A stretch of DNA of 64,000 nucleotides from positions 1,544,001 to 1,608,000 of the forward strand of contig NZ_CP109811.1 in assembly GCF_014856545.2 (NCBI RefSeq), written 5' to 3'. This stretch comes from Mesobacillus jeotgali. Its GTDB lineage: Bacteria > Bacillota > Bacilli > Bacillales > Cytobacillaceae. The notes beneath the pieces were generated by a model. The model was not told the DNA's origin, searched no databases, and saw only the letters and a list, made by a program, of their open reading frames with translations. The translations under genes were made by a program, and so were the position numbers. Positions 42,379 to 52,357 of this stretch are shown in pieces. How positions within the stretch are numbered: position 1 is the first letter of the stretch; the number at the start of each line of letters is the position of its first letter.

Positions 42379-43089
42379 ATGAAAATGATGGATGCTAACG
42401 AAATCATTTCGTTTATTCAAAATAGCAAAAAAGCTACACCAGTAAAGGTATATATTAAAGGTGACCTTGAGGGAATCGACTTTGGCGAAAACGCAAAGAC
42501 GTTCATCACAGGCAACACAGGTGTTGTTTTCGGTGAGTGGGCTGAAATCAATCCGGCAATCGAAGCTAACCAGGCTAAAATTGAAGATTATGTTGTAGAA
42601 AACGACCGCAGAAATTCAGCTATTCCATTGTTGGACATGAAGAATATCAAAGCTCGTATTGAACCAGGTGCCATCATCAGGGACCAGGTTGAAATCGGCG
42701 ACAATGCAGTTATCATGATGGGTGCATCTATCAATATCGGTGCGGTTGTAGGCGAGGGTACGATGATCGACATGAACGTGGTACTTGGTGGACGTGCAAC
42801 AGTTGGAAAGAACTGCCACATTGGTGCTGGTTCAGTACTTGCTGGTGTTATTGAACCGCCTTCAGCAAAGCCTGTCGTAGTGGAAGATGATGTAGTCATC
42901 GGTGCAAACGCTGTTGTCCTTGAGGGTGTAACAGTAGGCAAGGGTGCGGTAGTCGCTGCAGGAGCAATTGTAATCGACGATGTGCCTCCATATACTGTTG
43001 TAGCTGGAACACCAGCACGTGTCATCAAGGAAATCGACGAGAAGACTAAATCTAAAACTGAAATCAAGCAGGAGCTTCGCCAGCTTTAA
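42379..43089 (+). CDS. dapH: Tetrahydrodipicolinate N-acetyltransferase DapH
   Basis: A 236-residue acyltransferase with an N-terminal alpha/beta domain and a left-handed beta-helix of hexapeptide repeats from about residue 90 ([20 protein letters not shown], then [14 protein letters not shown]). It transfers acetyl from acetyl-CoA to tetrahydrodipicolinate, starting the acetylated diaminopimelate branch for lysine and peptidoglycan. Start ATG at 42379, GGAGG 8 nt upstream. A terminator and repeat copy C now separate it from dapL. No lysine riboswitch is visible in the 147-bp upstream gap. Confidence 0.96.
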   Translation: MKMMDANEIISFIQNSKKATPVKVYIKGDLEGIDFGENAKTFITGNTGVVFGEWAEINPAIEANQAKIEDYVVENDRRNSAIPLLDMKNIKARIEPGAIIRDQVEIGDNAVIMMGASINIGAVVGEGTMIDMNVVLGGRATVGKNCHIGAGSVLAGVIEPPSAKPVVVEDDVVIGANAVVLEGVTVGKGAVVAAGAIVIDDVPPYTVVAGTPARVIKEIDEKTKSKTEIKQELRQL

Positions 43090-43099
43090 TAGCAAGCAT

Positions 43100-43132
43100 G
43101 AAAGCGTGGATAATTAGTCCGCGCTTTCTTTT
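43100..43132 (+). terminator. Intrinsic terminator between dapH and dapL
   Basis: GAAAGCGTGG ATAATTAG TCCGCGCTTTC hairpin followed by TTTTA, 10 bp after the dapH stop. Confidence 0.8.
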
Positions 43133-43167
43133 ACGTGATAGGAGAAATATATTTCAATTCGATAATT

Positions 43168-43408
43168 GTCCAGCTCCAGCGCCTAGCCCCTCGAGTCGCT
43201 TGTCTAGTTTCGCCTCCTAGAAACTCTGAAACTTCAACTCCGCCGGCAGAAGCAAAAAGCGCTTCTTTGTTGGAGTCTCCAGTTTCTGCGTTTCTGGGCA
43301 GTCGGCTATACTTTTCGATTTCGGTCCGCCCGTTGAAGTCAAAGAACGACTTCAATGGTCGGCCCTCCAGCGCTTGTCGAGGCTGACCAATGCGCTTGCG
43401 CTTTTCTT
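43168..43408. repeat. Mosaic intergenic repeat, copy C
   Basis: Begins GTCCAGCTCCAGCGCCTAGC, contains the CTTCAACTCCGCCGGCAG module shared with copy A and one GAAGTC AAAGAAC GACTTC module, and ends TGCGCTTGCGCTTTTCTT. Its right end lies 5-8 bp before the AAGGGGAGAG site of dapL. The copies A and C share an open minus-strand frame, treated as chance. Confidence 0.9.
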
Positions 43409-43427
43409 AATAAGGGGAGAGAACTCT

Positions 43428-44552
43428 ATGGATTTTACTACTTTCGTTAAAATTAGAAGAGATTTGCATCAAATTCCTGAGCTGGGTTTCAAGGAGTTCA
43501 AAACTCAGGCTTATCTACTGGACTATCTAAGCAGTCTTCCTCAGGACACCCTGGAAATAAAGACATGGAAGACAGGGGTTTTTGTCAGGATCAAAGGGAT
43601 GAATCCAAAGAAGACGATTGGCTACAGAGCTGATATCGATGGTCTTCCAATCACAGAAGCAACTGGCCTGGATTTCAAATCACTCCATGAAGGGCAGATG
43701 CATGCATGCGGTCATGATTTTCATATGTCTATTGCCCTTGGATTGATTTCGTACTTCCTTGCCCACCCGATTGATGATCATTTGCTGTTCATTTTCCAGC
43801 CTGCAGAGGAAGGTCCGGGTGGTGCCGAGCCAATGCTTAAAACGGACATCATGCAGGAATGGAAGCCGGATATGATCATTGCCTTGCATATTGCTCCTGA
43901 GTATCCTGTCGGAACGATTGCAACACGGGAAGGGCTGCTTTTTGCCAACACATCCGAATTGTTCATTGACCTTGAGGGGAAGGGTGGGCATGCGGCGTAT
44001 CCTCACCAGACTAATGATATGGTCGTAGCAGCTTGTGCTCTTGTGAACCAGCTTCAATCTGTTGTCTCTAGAAATGTTGATCCACTCGACAGTGCTGTTG
44101 TAACAGTCGGCAAGATCACCGGAGGCACGGTACAAAATATCATTGCTGAAACAGCAAGGCTGGAAGGGACGATCCGCACATTGTCTGTAGAGTCCATGGC
44201 GAGAGTGAAGGAAAGGATTGAAGCACTCGTAAAAGGTATCGAAGTAGGCTATCAATGCAAGACTTCAATTGACTATGGTGCCATGTACCATCAAGTTTAT
44301 AATAATGAAGAATTGGCACGTGACTTTATCGCTTTTGCTGAGGAACGTGAAAATATCGACGTGATTGTATGCAAAGAGGCAATGACTGGAGAAGACTTTG
44401 GTTATATGCTCAAAGAAATTCCCGGCTTTATGTTCTGGCTCGGTGTTCATTCAAACCATGGACTTCATCATGCCAGACTAGACCCGGATGAGGACGCCAT
44501 CGAGACAGCAATTAATTTGTTGACCAAGTATATTGAGTACAAAAGCAATTAA
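43428..44552 (+). CDS. dapL: N-acetyldiaminopimelate deacetylase
   Basis: A 374-residue M20-family amidohydrolase (B. subtilis YkuR/DapL). Metal motifs: [19 protein letters not shown] (residues about 91-99), and the catalytic [26 protein letters not shown] and TGEDFGYML lie in the later domain. It removes acetate from N-acetyl-LL-diaminopimelate. Start ATG at 43428, AGGGGAG upstream. It belongs functionally with dapH and patA, though terminator and repeat make it a separate unit or a read-through gene. Confidence 0.94.
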   Translation: MDFTTFVKIRRDLHQIPELGFKEFKTQAYLLDYLSSLPQDTLEIKTWKTGVFVRIKGMNPKKTIGYRADIDGLPITEATGLDFKSLHEGQMHACGHDFHMSIALGLISYFLAHPIDDHLLFIFQPAEEGPGGAEPMLKTDIMQEWKPDMIIALHIAPEYPVGTIATREGLLFANTSELFIDLEGKGGHAAYPHQTNDMVVAACALVNQLQSVVSRNVDPLDSAVVTVGKITGGTVQNIIAETARLEGTIRTLSVESMARVKERIEALVKGIEVGYQCKTSIDYGAMYHQVYNNEELARDFIAFAEERENIDVIVCKEAMTGEDFGYMLKEIPGFMFWLGVHSNHGLHHARLDPDEDAIETAINLLTKYIEYKSN

Positions 44553-44616
44553 AGGATGTTGCTAATCCGCTTTAAAGTATCAGTGAAAGTGCCATTCCAA
44601 AAAAGAGGTGTTCGAT

Positions 44617-45072
44617 ATGAGATTGCGTCAACCTATGCCTGAAATAACCGGAGCCGCTGAATGGCTCAATGGAGAGGTTACAAGACAACAGCTGGTTGGT
44701 GAAAAGCCGACTCTTATCCACTTTTGGTCAATTAGCTGTCATCTATGCAAGGTAGCAATGCCCTCGGTGAATGAACTGCGCGATCAATATAAAGATAATC
44801 TGAATGTGATGGCTGTCCATATGCCAAGGTCAGAAAAAGACATGAATATGGAAGTAATCAAACAGGTGGCAGCAGAACACAGCATATCCCAGCCTATTTT
44901 TATTGATCATGACCATATATTAACGGACGCGTTTGAAAATCAATATGTACCAGCTTATTACCTTTTTGATCATAATGGTTTGTTAAGGCATTTTCAGGCT
45001 GGTGGGAGCGGACTGAAGATGCTAGAAAAGCGTGTGATCAGAGTTCTCGAAGAAATGGAAAAGGAAGATTGA
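44617..45072 (+). CDS. ykuV: Thiol-disulfide oxidoreductase YkuV
   Basis: A 151-residue thioredoxin-fold protein almost collinear with B. subtilis YkuV (MRLRQPMPEITG, EKPTLIHFWSIS, C41-H-L-C44, VHMPRSEKD, cis-proline in YVPAYYLFD). It is a cytosolic TlpA-like oxidoreductase without signal peptide. ATG at 44617 with AGAGGTG upstream; a GTG at 44608 lies inside the site. It starts 64 bp after dapL and may be co-transcribed. Tandem array 3 follows its stop. Confidence 0.93.
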   Translation: MRLRQPMPEITGAAEWLNGEVTRQQLVGEKPTLIHFWSISCHLCKVAMPSVNELRDQYKDNLNVMAVHMPRSEKDMNMEVIKQVAAEHSISQPIFIDHDHILTDAFENQYVPAYYLFDHNGLLRHFQAGGSGLKMLEKRVIRVLEEMEKED

Positions 45073-45080
45073 ACCAAAAC

Positions 45081-45302
45081 TTGTTTTTAATGAACATTTT
45101 CCTGTATAACTACAAGTTTGTCCGATAGAACCCTTCTAATGGACATTTCCCTGCATAAAGACATGAGTTTGTCCGATAGAGCCCTTCTATCGGACACTTT
45201 TCTTCATAAAAGACTCCAAGTTTGTCCGATAGAGCTCACCTAATGGACACTTTTCTCCATAATGACCAAAAGCTTGTCCGATATAGACCTTCTAATTGAT
45301 TT
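45081..45302. repeat. Tandem array of about four 51-53 bp units with a TGTCC...GGACA inverted repeat
   Basis: Units begin with TGTCCGATA at 45119, 45170, 45223 and 45275 (the last degenerate), and an eroded unit precedes them. The best unit (45170-45196) is TGTCCGATAGA, GCCCT, TCTATCGGACA: an 11-bp perfect stem. Linkers share CAT(A)AA-type sequence. The period and the 27-bp inverted-repeat span match the arrays at 10369 and 23533 although sequence differs. The following 45303-45594 is AT-rich upstream sequence of the ABC genes, with no gene. Confidence 0.92.
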
Positions 45303-45594
45303 TTTTCCTTTGACTCCTACGTCCGACACCATTACGCCAGCCTTTCTAATTAAAATCAGATAATTTCCATATACAAAAAAATATAAAAATTCTAAAAAAT
45401 ACTGGAAAAATATTTCGAAACTCGATATATTAATGTATACGTGCTTTTTCTTTTTTACTAAGCTTTTCCAAATATTTATCGGTAAGTGGCTATTTTTACA
45501 AGGTTGGGGGTACGAATTCTTAATTCACTTACGAAGAAGGAAAAAAACATTATTGCCTAAACAATCTCTAATTTTCCAAAGGGGGGATATATGA

Positions 45595-47343
45595 ATGGAG
45601 ACATTCAAAAAATTAAAAGAATATTATTGGCCTTTTAAAAATTACTTTACATGGTCAATCTTATTTATGTTGATTGTAACAGCGATAACAGTGGTTTATC
45701 CGATGATTCTTCAGCTTACAATCGATGAAGCCGTCATTGGAGGACGCTATGATCTGATTCCACTTCTTGCTGCCGGTTTTGTGGGATCCATGGTCGTTAA
45801 AGGTATCTGTACCTACATTTATCAATATACAGGGGACCTGTTTGGGATCCATTCTGTCTACAAGCTGAGAAACTCGCTTTATGAAAGGCTTCAGTTCCTT
45901 TCTTTCCGTTATTACGACAATGCGAAGACTGGTGATCTAATGTCAAGGCTTACTGCAGATGTGGAAGGCTTTCGCTTTTTCCTAAGCTTTGGCTTCTCAG
46001 AGTTGATTCGTTTTGTCCTCTTAATTGGTATTAGTTTTTCAGTTATGTTCTATTATTCTATTTCATTGACTTTTGTGACTCTCGCTACACTGCCTTTCCT
46101 TGCTGTAGTCGTGTATAAGTTTGACAGGGCAGTCCATCCGGCGTTCAGGGGGATCCGGAAGTCGTTTGGGAAGCTGAATACTAAGGTTCAGGAGAATATT
46201 AGCGGAATCAACACTGTAAAATCTCTTTCTCGTGAAGATTATGAGATTGGCAGATTCAATGCTTCAAATGGTAATTATAAGGATCAATATTTATCCACCT
46301 CGGAAATCTGGGCGAAGTATTTCCCGTTAATGGAGTTTTTAGGGAATTTAAGTGTTGTCCTGCTTTTAGGATACGGCGGCTTCCTGGTCATGAATGAATC
46401 TTTGCTGCCGGGAGAGCTGGTGGCTTTCTACAGCCTCGTATGGTATATCATGTGGCCAATCATGAACCTTGGATTCGTGGTGAATCTCTTTTCCCAATCC
46501 AAAGCATCAGGAGAACGATTATTGGAGATTCTTGAAGCTGATGAGGAGATTGAAGAAAAGCGCGGGGCCCTTCAGGTTGAAAAGCTCTCGGGAGACGTAG
46601 AATTCAATGATGTAACACTCCGTTATGGCGATGATGAAAATGAAGCTTTATATAATATTACCTTTAAAGCATGTCCTGGACAGACAATTGGATTAATTGG
46701 GTCGACAGGTTCTGGAAAAACAAGCATTACCCAGCTGATGACCAGGTTTTATGAGCCAGTCGCCGGCCAGGTCCTGATTGATGGCCTGGATATAAAGGAT
46801 TATTCAATCCGTTCACTTCGCAGCAATATAGGGATTGTCCTACAGGAATCTTTCCTTTTTTCTTCCTCGATTAAAGCCAATATCTCTTATGGCAATCCAG
46901 ACGCTACGATGGAGGAAATCATTGCTGCCGCAAAAAGGGCGCAGGCACATAGTTTTATTATGGATCTGCCGGATGGGTACGATACAATCCTTGGGGAAAG
47001 AGGAATGGGGCTTTCTGGCGGCCAAAAGCAAAGAATCGCGATTGCCAGGGCGATTTGTGTCAATCCGAGTATTTTGATCCTTGATGATGCCACAAGTGCG
47101 GTTGATATGGAAACTGAATTCAAGATCCAGCAAGCACTTCTGGAAGTCATGAAGGGGCGAACGACTTTTATCATCGCACACCGCATTTCTTCCCTTAAGC
47201 ATGCAGATGAAATTCTAGTGCTTGAAAATGGGGCAATTGCTGAGCGAGGAACCCATGAACAACTGATCAAGAATGGCGGAACATATCAAAAAATCTACGA
47301 TATACAATTTAAGGACCGCCAAAAAGTATCGCAAACTGGCTGA
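45595..47343 (+). CDS. yknU: Heterodimeric ABC exporter half, YknU-like (degenerate Walker B)
   Basis: A 582-residue type I ABC exporter half with six membrane helices (residues 15-310) and a nucleotide-binding domain. Walker A GSTGSGKTS (about 368), signature LSGGQ is canonical (about 473), but the catalytic glutamate after Walker B is aspartate (ILILDDATSAVD, D498). Such Asp-type subunits pair with a partner bearing the active glutamate. The next gene provides that. B. subtilis YknU-YknV is the likely counterpart. GGGGGGAT upstream of the ATG. Substrate unknown. Confidence 0.88.
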   Translation: METFKKLKEYYWPFKNYFTWSILFMLIVTAITVVYPMILQLTIDEAVIGGRYDLIPLLAAGFVGSMVVKGICTYIYQYTGDLFGIHSVYKLRNSLYERLQFLSFRYYDNAKTGDLMSRLTADVEGFRFFLSFGFSELIRFVLLIGISFSVMFYYSISLTFVTLATLPFLAVVVYKFDRAVHPAFRGIRKSFGKLNTKVQENISGINTVKSLSREDYEIGRFNASNGNYKDQYLSTSEIWAKYFPLMEFLGNLSVVLLLGYGGFLVMNESLLPGELVAFYSLVWYIMWPIMNLGFVVNLFSQSKASGERLLEILEADEEIEEKRGALQVEKLSGDVEFNDVTLRYGDDENEALYNITFKACPGQTIGLIGSTGSGKTSITQLMTRFYEPVAGQVLIDGLDIKDYSIRSLRSNIGIVLQESFLFSSSIKANISYGNPDATMEEIIAAAKRAQAHSFIMDLPDGYDTILGERGMGLSGGQKQRIAIARAICVNPSILILDDATSAVDMETEFKIQQALLEVMKGRTTFIIAHRISSLKHADEILVLENGAIAERGTHEQLIKNGGTYQKIYDIQFKDRQKVSQTG

Positions 47344-47422
47344 TATAAAAAAGGATGATTGATATTTGTTTGTTATTCGGTCATACCGGATCAGTTATCT
47401 ACAATGTACAGGGGGGAAGATT

Positions 47423-49240
47423 TTGAGCAAGAAAGGTAACTCTCAAGTTTTGAAAAGGTTCCATTATTCTACTGACCAGGTTATTGATAAGCCATTTAAC
47501 TGGAAACAGATGTCGAGGCTTTTCGGTTATATGCTCCCATATAAAAAGACGCTTGTGCCGCTGTCGATTGCCATGGTATTAATCACGACAGCAGTAAGAC
47601 TGGCAATCCCAATTCTGATTGGGATCTACACTCTTGACAGAGCCGTTAAAAATAAAGACGCAACTATGCTTTTTTGGCTCGTCGCGCTCATAGGAGGGCT
47701 TTATACTGCTTCCTATATTGCGAACATATACAGAATCCGCTGGATGAATCAATTAGGCCAGAACGTTATATATGATTTGCGAAAACATTTATTTACGCAT
47801 GTGCAAAATCTATCCCATCGCTTTTTTGACCAGCGTTCAGCTGGATCCATACTCGTGCGGATCATGAATGACATCAACTCCCTTCAGGAATTGTTCACTA
47901 ATGGTGTCATCAATTTATTGATGGACATTGTTCTGCTGGTGGGCATCTTCTTTATCCTGTTCTCGTTAAGTCCGCAGCTTACGCTGGCAATCATGATTAT
48001 TTTACCGATCATGTTCTTCATCTCAACAAAGCTGAGGAAAAACATCAGGCGCTCCTGGCAGGATGTTCGCATGAAACAATCCAAGCTAAATTCCCACCTG
48101 AATGAAAGTATTCAGGGTATCAGGGTTACACAATCTTTTACGCAGGAAAAGGAAAACATGGCTTTTTTTGATGGAGTAAACGATGAGACCTTCCAGAGCT
48201 GGAAGTCGGCTTCGCAGAAAAATGCGATGTTCCGTCCGATGGTTGAACTGACCAATGCACTTGGTACGGCAGTATTAATTTGGTATGGAGCAAGTTTGAT
48301 TCAAAATGGTACGATCTCAATTGGTGTATTCGTTTCATTTGCCTTCTATCTTGGCATGTTCTGGGAGCCAATCTCCAGGCTGGGCCAGGTATATAACCAG
48401 TTATTGATGGGGATGGCTTCATCGGAACGAATCTTCGAGTTTCTTGACGAGAAGCCGATTGTTTCTGAGGCTGATCATCCGGTTGAGCTTGAGGATATGC
48501 GAGGAGAAATCAAATTTGATAAAGTCGTCTTTTCATATGATGATAAGAGAACGGCGCTTAAGGGGATCAGTCTCGAAATGAAGGCTGGACAGACGGTGGC
48601 CCTCGTTGGTCATACAGGGTCAGGGAAGACAACGATTGCCAATTTAATCAGCCGGTTCTATGATCCTACTTCCGGCAGAGTAATGGTTGACGGTCATGAC
48701 CTAAAAGAAGTCTCCATAGGCAGCTTGAGGAGGCATATCAGTATCGTCCTGCAGGATACCTTTATTTTTTCAGGGACAATCTACGATAATATTCTGTTCG
48801 GCAGGCCGGATGCGGCAGAGGAAGATGTAATAGCTGCTGCAGAAGCTGTTGGAGCAGCCGAATTCATTAAGAAGCTGCCTAATGGATATAAAACAGAAGT
48901 AGAAGAAAGGGGTAATACCCTCTCAGTCGGTGAAAGACAGCTCCTTTCTTTCGCCAGGGCGCTGCTTGCCAATCCGCGAATCTTGATCATGGATGAAGCG
49001 ACAGCGAGCATTGATACCGAAACAGAAATGAAAATCCAGAAAGCACTAAAAACCCTGTTGAACGGCCGTACGGCTATCATAATTGCCCATAGACTATCGA
49101 CCATCAGGGAAGCGGATAATATCTTCGTGCTAGAGAATGGATTGATCATCGAGCAAGGTAATCATGACCAGCTTATGAATCTCGAAGGAGAGTATCATGA
49201 TCTTGTCAAAGCACAATTTAATATGCTAGATGCAGTGTAA
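47423..49240 (+). CDS. yknV: Heterodimeric ABC exporter half, YknV-like (catalytic Walker B, altered signature)
   Basis: A 605-residue ABC exporter half with six helices and an NBD. Walker A GHTGSGKTT, catalytic E525 present in ILIMDEATASID, but the signature is LSVGE (L500-E504) instead of LSGGQ. Together with the upstream subunit this gives one complete and one degenerate ATP site. Start is the TTG at 47423, with AGGGGGGAAG upstream; an upstream in-frame ATG-like start lacks a site. Gap to the partner is 79 bp. Substrate unknown, possibly drug or lipid. Confidence 0.88.
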   Translation: MSKKGNSQVLKRFHYSTDQVIDKPFNWKQMSRLFGYMLPYKKTLVPLSIAMVLITTAVRLAIPILIGIYTLDRAVKNKDATMLFWLVALIGGLYTASYIANIYRIRWMNQLGQNVIYDLRKHLFTHVQNLSHRFFDQRSAGSILVRIMNDINSLQELFTNGVINLLMDIVLLVGIFFILFSLSPQLTLAIMIILPIMFFISTKLRKNIRRSWQDVRMKQSKLNSHLNESIQGIRVTQSFTQEKENMAFFDGVNDETFQSWKSASQKNAMFRPMVELTNALGTAVLIWYGASLIQNGTISIGVFVSFAFYLGMFWEPISRLGQVYNQLLMGMASSERIFEFLDEKPIVSEADHPVELEDMRGEIKFDKVVFSYDDKRTALKGISLEMKAGQTVALVGHTGSGKTTIANLISRFYDPTSGRVMVDGHDLKEVSIGSLRRHISIVLQDTFIFSGTIYDNILFGRPDAAEEDVIAAAEAVGAAEFIKKLPNGYKTEVEERGNTLSVGERQLLSFARALLANPRILIMDEATASIDTETEMKIQKALKTLLNGRTAIIIAHRLSTIREADNIFVLENGLIIEQGNHDQLMNLEGEYHDLVKAQFNMLDAV

Positions 49241-49246
49241 ATGTAG

Positions 49247-49273
49247 AAAGCCTTCTTCGTGAAGGCTTTTTTG
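49247..49273 (+). terminator. Intrinsic terminator of the ABC operon
   Basis: AAAGCCTTC TTCGT GAAGGCTTT hairpin followed by TTTTG. Confidence 0.88.
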
Positions 49274-49386
49274 CACTAATCTTGATGAAACTAATAGGGG
49301 GGCATCCACTTTATTATGCATTCTGTAACTTTTTGACAGAGTTACCGTCAAATTCATAAATAGAAGTGTTTCAAGGGGGCCTTTCA

Positions 49387-50331
49387 TTGTTGAAAAAAAT
49401 ATCTATTATAAGTATTTTGTTTGTGTTTTTGCTGGCAGGCTGCAGCGGTGGTATGTCACAGGAAAAGATCAGTTCTGAAGGGGATATGAATTCTTCTGCT
49501 GACATGGAAAATGTAAGTGAGGATATTGGTTTTTCAGAAGACGAAAAACAAGTTGCTGACGCTGGAGAGAAATCGAAAGCAGAGGGACAGTCCGACAAGG
49601 GTGCAGATGAATCGGCTGCTCAGCGGATGGTCATCTATAATGCTGAAATGGATATCAGGGTTAAAAATTTTGAAAATGCGCGAAATGCCCTAGAAGAGAA
49701 GGCCAAGCGTTACAATGGCTATATCGTACAGTCTGATTCGAACCGTTATGATGACGTGCAGCAAAGTGGAACGATGACATTCAGAATCCCACAGGAGCAT
49801 TTCCAGGCATTCTTAACAGACGCCGAAGGTCTTTCTGTTCAAGTTAACAATCGCCGTGTGAGCGGGCAGGACGTTACTGAGGAGTATGTAGACCTGGAAT
49901 CCAGGTTGAAATCGAAAAGAGCTGTCGAAGCCAGATTACTTGAGTTTATGAAAGGAGCTCAGAAAACAGAGGATCTCTTGAAGATTTCATCGGATTTGGC
50001 AAATGTTCAGGAACAGATTGAACAAATAGCAGGAAGGAAGAAATACCTCGAAAACCAGACGGCACTTTCAACAGTTACTATAACATTACAAGAAAATGAA
50101 GTGCCAGTCCCGAAAATAGATAATGAGAGCTTGAACACCTGGCAAAAAATTAAAAAGCAGTTTGCTGATAATATCAACATCCTGCTGGCGGCAGGCTCAG
50201 GAATCATTGTTTTCCTTATCGGCAACCTCCCTATCCTCATAATTGTAGGAGCGATTGTGGCCGCCATTATCTATTTTGTCAGAAAGAAAGCGGTGCAGGG
50301 ACAAAACAATAATGTAGATTCTGAAAGCTAA
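49387..50331 (+). CDS. DUF4349 lipoprotein with C-terminal membrane anchor
   Basis: A 314-residue lipoprotein. Lipobox LLAGC (C19), an acidic Ser/Glu/Asp linker to about 80, the DUF4349 domain (MVIYNAEMDIRVKNFENAR through about 240, including a coiled-coil SRLKSKRAVEARLLEFM and the QIEQIAGRKKYLE segment), and a C-terminal membrane helix pair region (residues 265-303) with a basic tail. The start is a TTG at 49387, AAGGGGG 7 nt upstream. Function unknown; the layout suggests an envelope-spanning scaffold. Confidence 0.83.
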   Translation: MLKKISIISILFVFLLAGCSGGMSQEKISSEGDMNSSADMENVSEDIGFSEDEKQVADAGEKSKAEGQSDKGADESAAQRMVIYNAEMDIRVKNFENARNALEEKAKRYNGYIVQSDSNRYDDVQQSGTMTFRIPQEHFQAFLTDAEGLSVQVNNRRVSGQDVTEEYVDLESRLKSKRAVEARLLEFMKGAQKTEDLLKISSDLANVQEQIEQIAGRKKYLENQTALSTVTITLQENEVPVPKIDNESLNTWQKIKKQFADNINILLAAGSGIIVFLIGNLPILIIVGAIVAAIIYFVRKKAVQGQNNNVDSES

Positions 50332-50438
50332 GGATAAGAAGTGCAAGTGCCCTGTTAGGTTATGTTCTGAAGCAGGGGTAAAGAAAATCCATTTGTAGTG
50401 ATCCACAGTGTAATAATGTTTTCCTGAAAAAGACATCA

Positions 50439-50475
50439 AAAAACCGTTGCGACATTCCGCAACGGTTTTTCTTTT
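50439..50475. terminator. Bidirectional intrinsic terminator
   Basis: AAACCGTTGCG ACATTC CGCAACGGTTT hairpin with A and T tails, between the DUF4349 gene and rnjA. It overlaps the rnjA stop. Confidence 0.88.
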
Positions 50476-52141
50476 ATACCTCCATAATGATCGGCAGGAT
50501 CATTGGACGGCGTTTTGTTTTTTCGTAGAGGAAAGGTGCAAGCGTGTCAGTGATTTCGTTTTTGATTTCTGACCACTGAGTTGTTTTTCTTTCCATTACT
50601 TTATTTAAGTGCTTATTGATCAGGCTTTGTGCGTCGTTGATCAGGTCGCCAGATTCGCGCATATAGACAAATCCGCGTGAAATCAGGTCAGGACCCGCAG
50701 CAATCTTGAATTCCTTCATATTGATGCTAACTACTACAACGACAAGGCCTTCCTCGGATAGGATACGGCGGTCGCGAAGAACAATGTTCCCTATATCGCC
50801 AACACCACTTCCATCAATGTAGACATTGCCGGAAGGAATCTTGCCAGCTACGCCAACCTCATTATCGCCAAGAGCAAGTACTTCACCGTTATCCATGATA
50901 AAGCAGTTCTCTTCAGGAACTCCACAATCAGTAGCGAGTTTGCTATGCATCTTTTGCATGCGGTACTCGCCATGGATAGGCATAAAGTATTTTGGTTTGA
51001 TCAGGCGAAGCATCAATTTCTGCTCTTCCTGACCACCGTGTCCTGAAGTATGGATGTCGTTCAATGAACCGTGGATAACATCAGCACCTGCACGGGACAG
51101 CATGTTGATTGTCCTGTTAACGCTGATCGTGTTGCCAGGGATCGGAGAAGACGAGAATACTACAGTATCGCCAGGCTGAATTTGGATTTGGCGGTGTGTA
51201 CCGTTCGCAATCCTCGATAAAGCAGCCATTGGCTCGCCCTGACTTCCGGTACAAAGGATTGTAACCTGGTTGGCAGGGAGTCTGTTGATTTGCTGCGCAT
51301 CAATGAATGTATCCTTTGGCGCATTGATATAACCAAGTTCTTGTCCGATAGTAATCGCCGATTCCATGCTTCGTCCGAATACAGCAACTTTTCTGCTGTT
51401 TGCGACCGCAGCTTCGACAACCTGCTGTAAGCGATGGATATTGGAAGCGAAAGTAGCAAAGATGATCCGTCCATCTACTTTTCGGAAAATATCATGAATG
51501 CTTTCACCAACACGGCGCTCAGACATCGTGAAGTGCGGAACCTCGGCATTTGTACTGTCCGAAAGTAAGCAAAGAACACCTTCTTTGCCGATTTCAGCCA
51601 TTTTAGTCAAATTGGCTGGTTCACCTACTGGTGTAAAATCAAACTTAAAATCGCCAGTGTGGACGATTTGGCCAGGAGGCGTTTTCACTACGACACCATA
51701 TGAATCAGGGATACTGTGTGTAGTCCTGAAGAAAGTGACCGAAGTTTTACGGAACTTAATGATGTCGTCTTCCTTGATTTCGATCAGCTTCGCTTTTCGC
51801 AACAAACCGTGCTCTTCAAGCTTGTTTCTGATCAGGCCGAGTGCCAGCTTGCCGCCATAGATTGGGACATTGATTTCGCGCAGTAAATAAGGGATACCGC
51901 CGATGTGGTCTTCGTGGCCATGGGTAATGAATAGGCCCTTGATTTTGTCTTCATTTTTTACCAGGTAGGAATAGTCAGGGATAACATAATCGATACCCAG
52001 TAATTCATCTTCTGGGAATTTAATGCCGGCATCGATCAGGATGATTTCATCCTGGAACTGTACCCCATAGGTATTCTTGCCGATTTCGCCTAGTCCACCG
52101 AGCGCGAAAACGGCTGTTTGGTCATTTTTAACGAATTTCAT
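50474..52141 (-). CDS. rnjA: Ribonuclease J1
   Basis: A 555-residue RNase J. The metallo-beta-lactamase site H74-G-H76-E-D78-H79 is intact, with HTGDFKFD and the beta-CASP motifs SGHGGQEEQ downstream and a C-terminal domain (about 450-555). RNase J1 is the 5'-3' exonuclease and endonuclease central to mRNA decay and 16S rRNA maturation. It lies 3 bp downstream of rpoY in one operon, as in B. subtilis. A GGAG-like site falls in rpoY's end. Confidence 0.97.
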   Translation of the reverse strand: MKFVKNDQTAVFALGGLGEIGKNTYGVQFQDEIILIDAGIKFPEDELLGIDYVIPDYSYLVKNEDKIKGLFITHGHEDHIGGIPYLLREINVPIYGGKLALGLIRNKLEEHGLLRKAKLIEIKEDDIIKFRKTSVTFFRTTHSIPDSYGVVVKTPPGQIVHTGDFKFDFTPVGEPANLTKMAEIGKEGVLCLLSDSTNAEVPHFTMSERRVGESIHDIFRKVDGRIIFATFASNIHRLQQVVEAAVANSRKVAVFGRSMESAITIGQELGYINAPKDTFIDAQQINRLPANQVTILCTGSQGEPMAALSRIANGTHRQIQIQPGDTVVFSSSPIPGNTISVNRTINMLSRAGADVIHGSLNDIHTSGHGGQEEQKLMLRLIKPKYFMPIHGEYRMQKMHSKLATDCGVPEENCFIMDNGEVLALGDNEVGVAGKIPSGNVYIDGSGVGDIGNIVLRDRRILSEEGLVVVVVSINMKEFKIAAGPDLISRGFVYMRESGDLINDAQSLINKHLNKVMERKTTQWSEIKNEITDTLAPFLYEKTKRRPMILPIIMEV

Positions 52142-52144
52142 AAA

Positions 52145-52357
52145 TTATTCGATCTCCAATACTTCAAAGTTTTCTTTTTGCTTCTCATACTCAAAATAGT
52201 TACCCTCAACTGCCTCAACATATTCAATATTATATTGGCGATCAGCTATTTTTGTCCGTACATCTCTTTCACTGTCGGCTTTTACATAAATGGTTTGTGT
52301 TTTTTCGCGAACTGGTACTTGCTTGTTGGATTCCTGGAAGTAAACTTTAAAAATCAT
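52145..52357 (-). CDS. rpoY: RNA polymerase epsilon subunit
   Basis: A 70-residue protein (MIFKVYFQESNKQVPVREKT...), the epsilon subunit of Firmicute RNA polymerase (YkzG/RpoY). It binds the polymerase near the secondary channel and resembles the phage protein Gp2. Co-transcribed with rnjA. RBS AAGGAGAGAG upstream. A TTGACA box at 52493-52498 with TACAAT (52472-52477), spacer only 15, could be its promoter, weakly supported. Confidence 0.94.
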   Translation of the reverse strand: MIFKVYFQESNKQVPVREKTQTIYVKADSERDVRTKIADRQYNIEYVEAVEGNYFEYEKQKENFEVLEIE

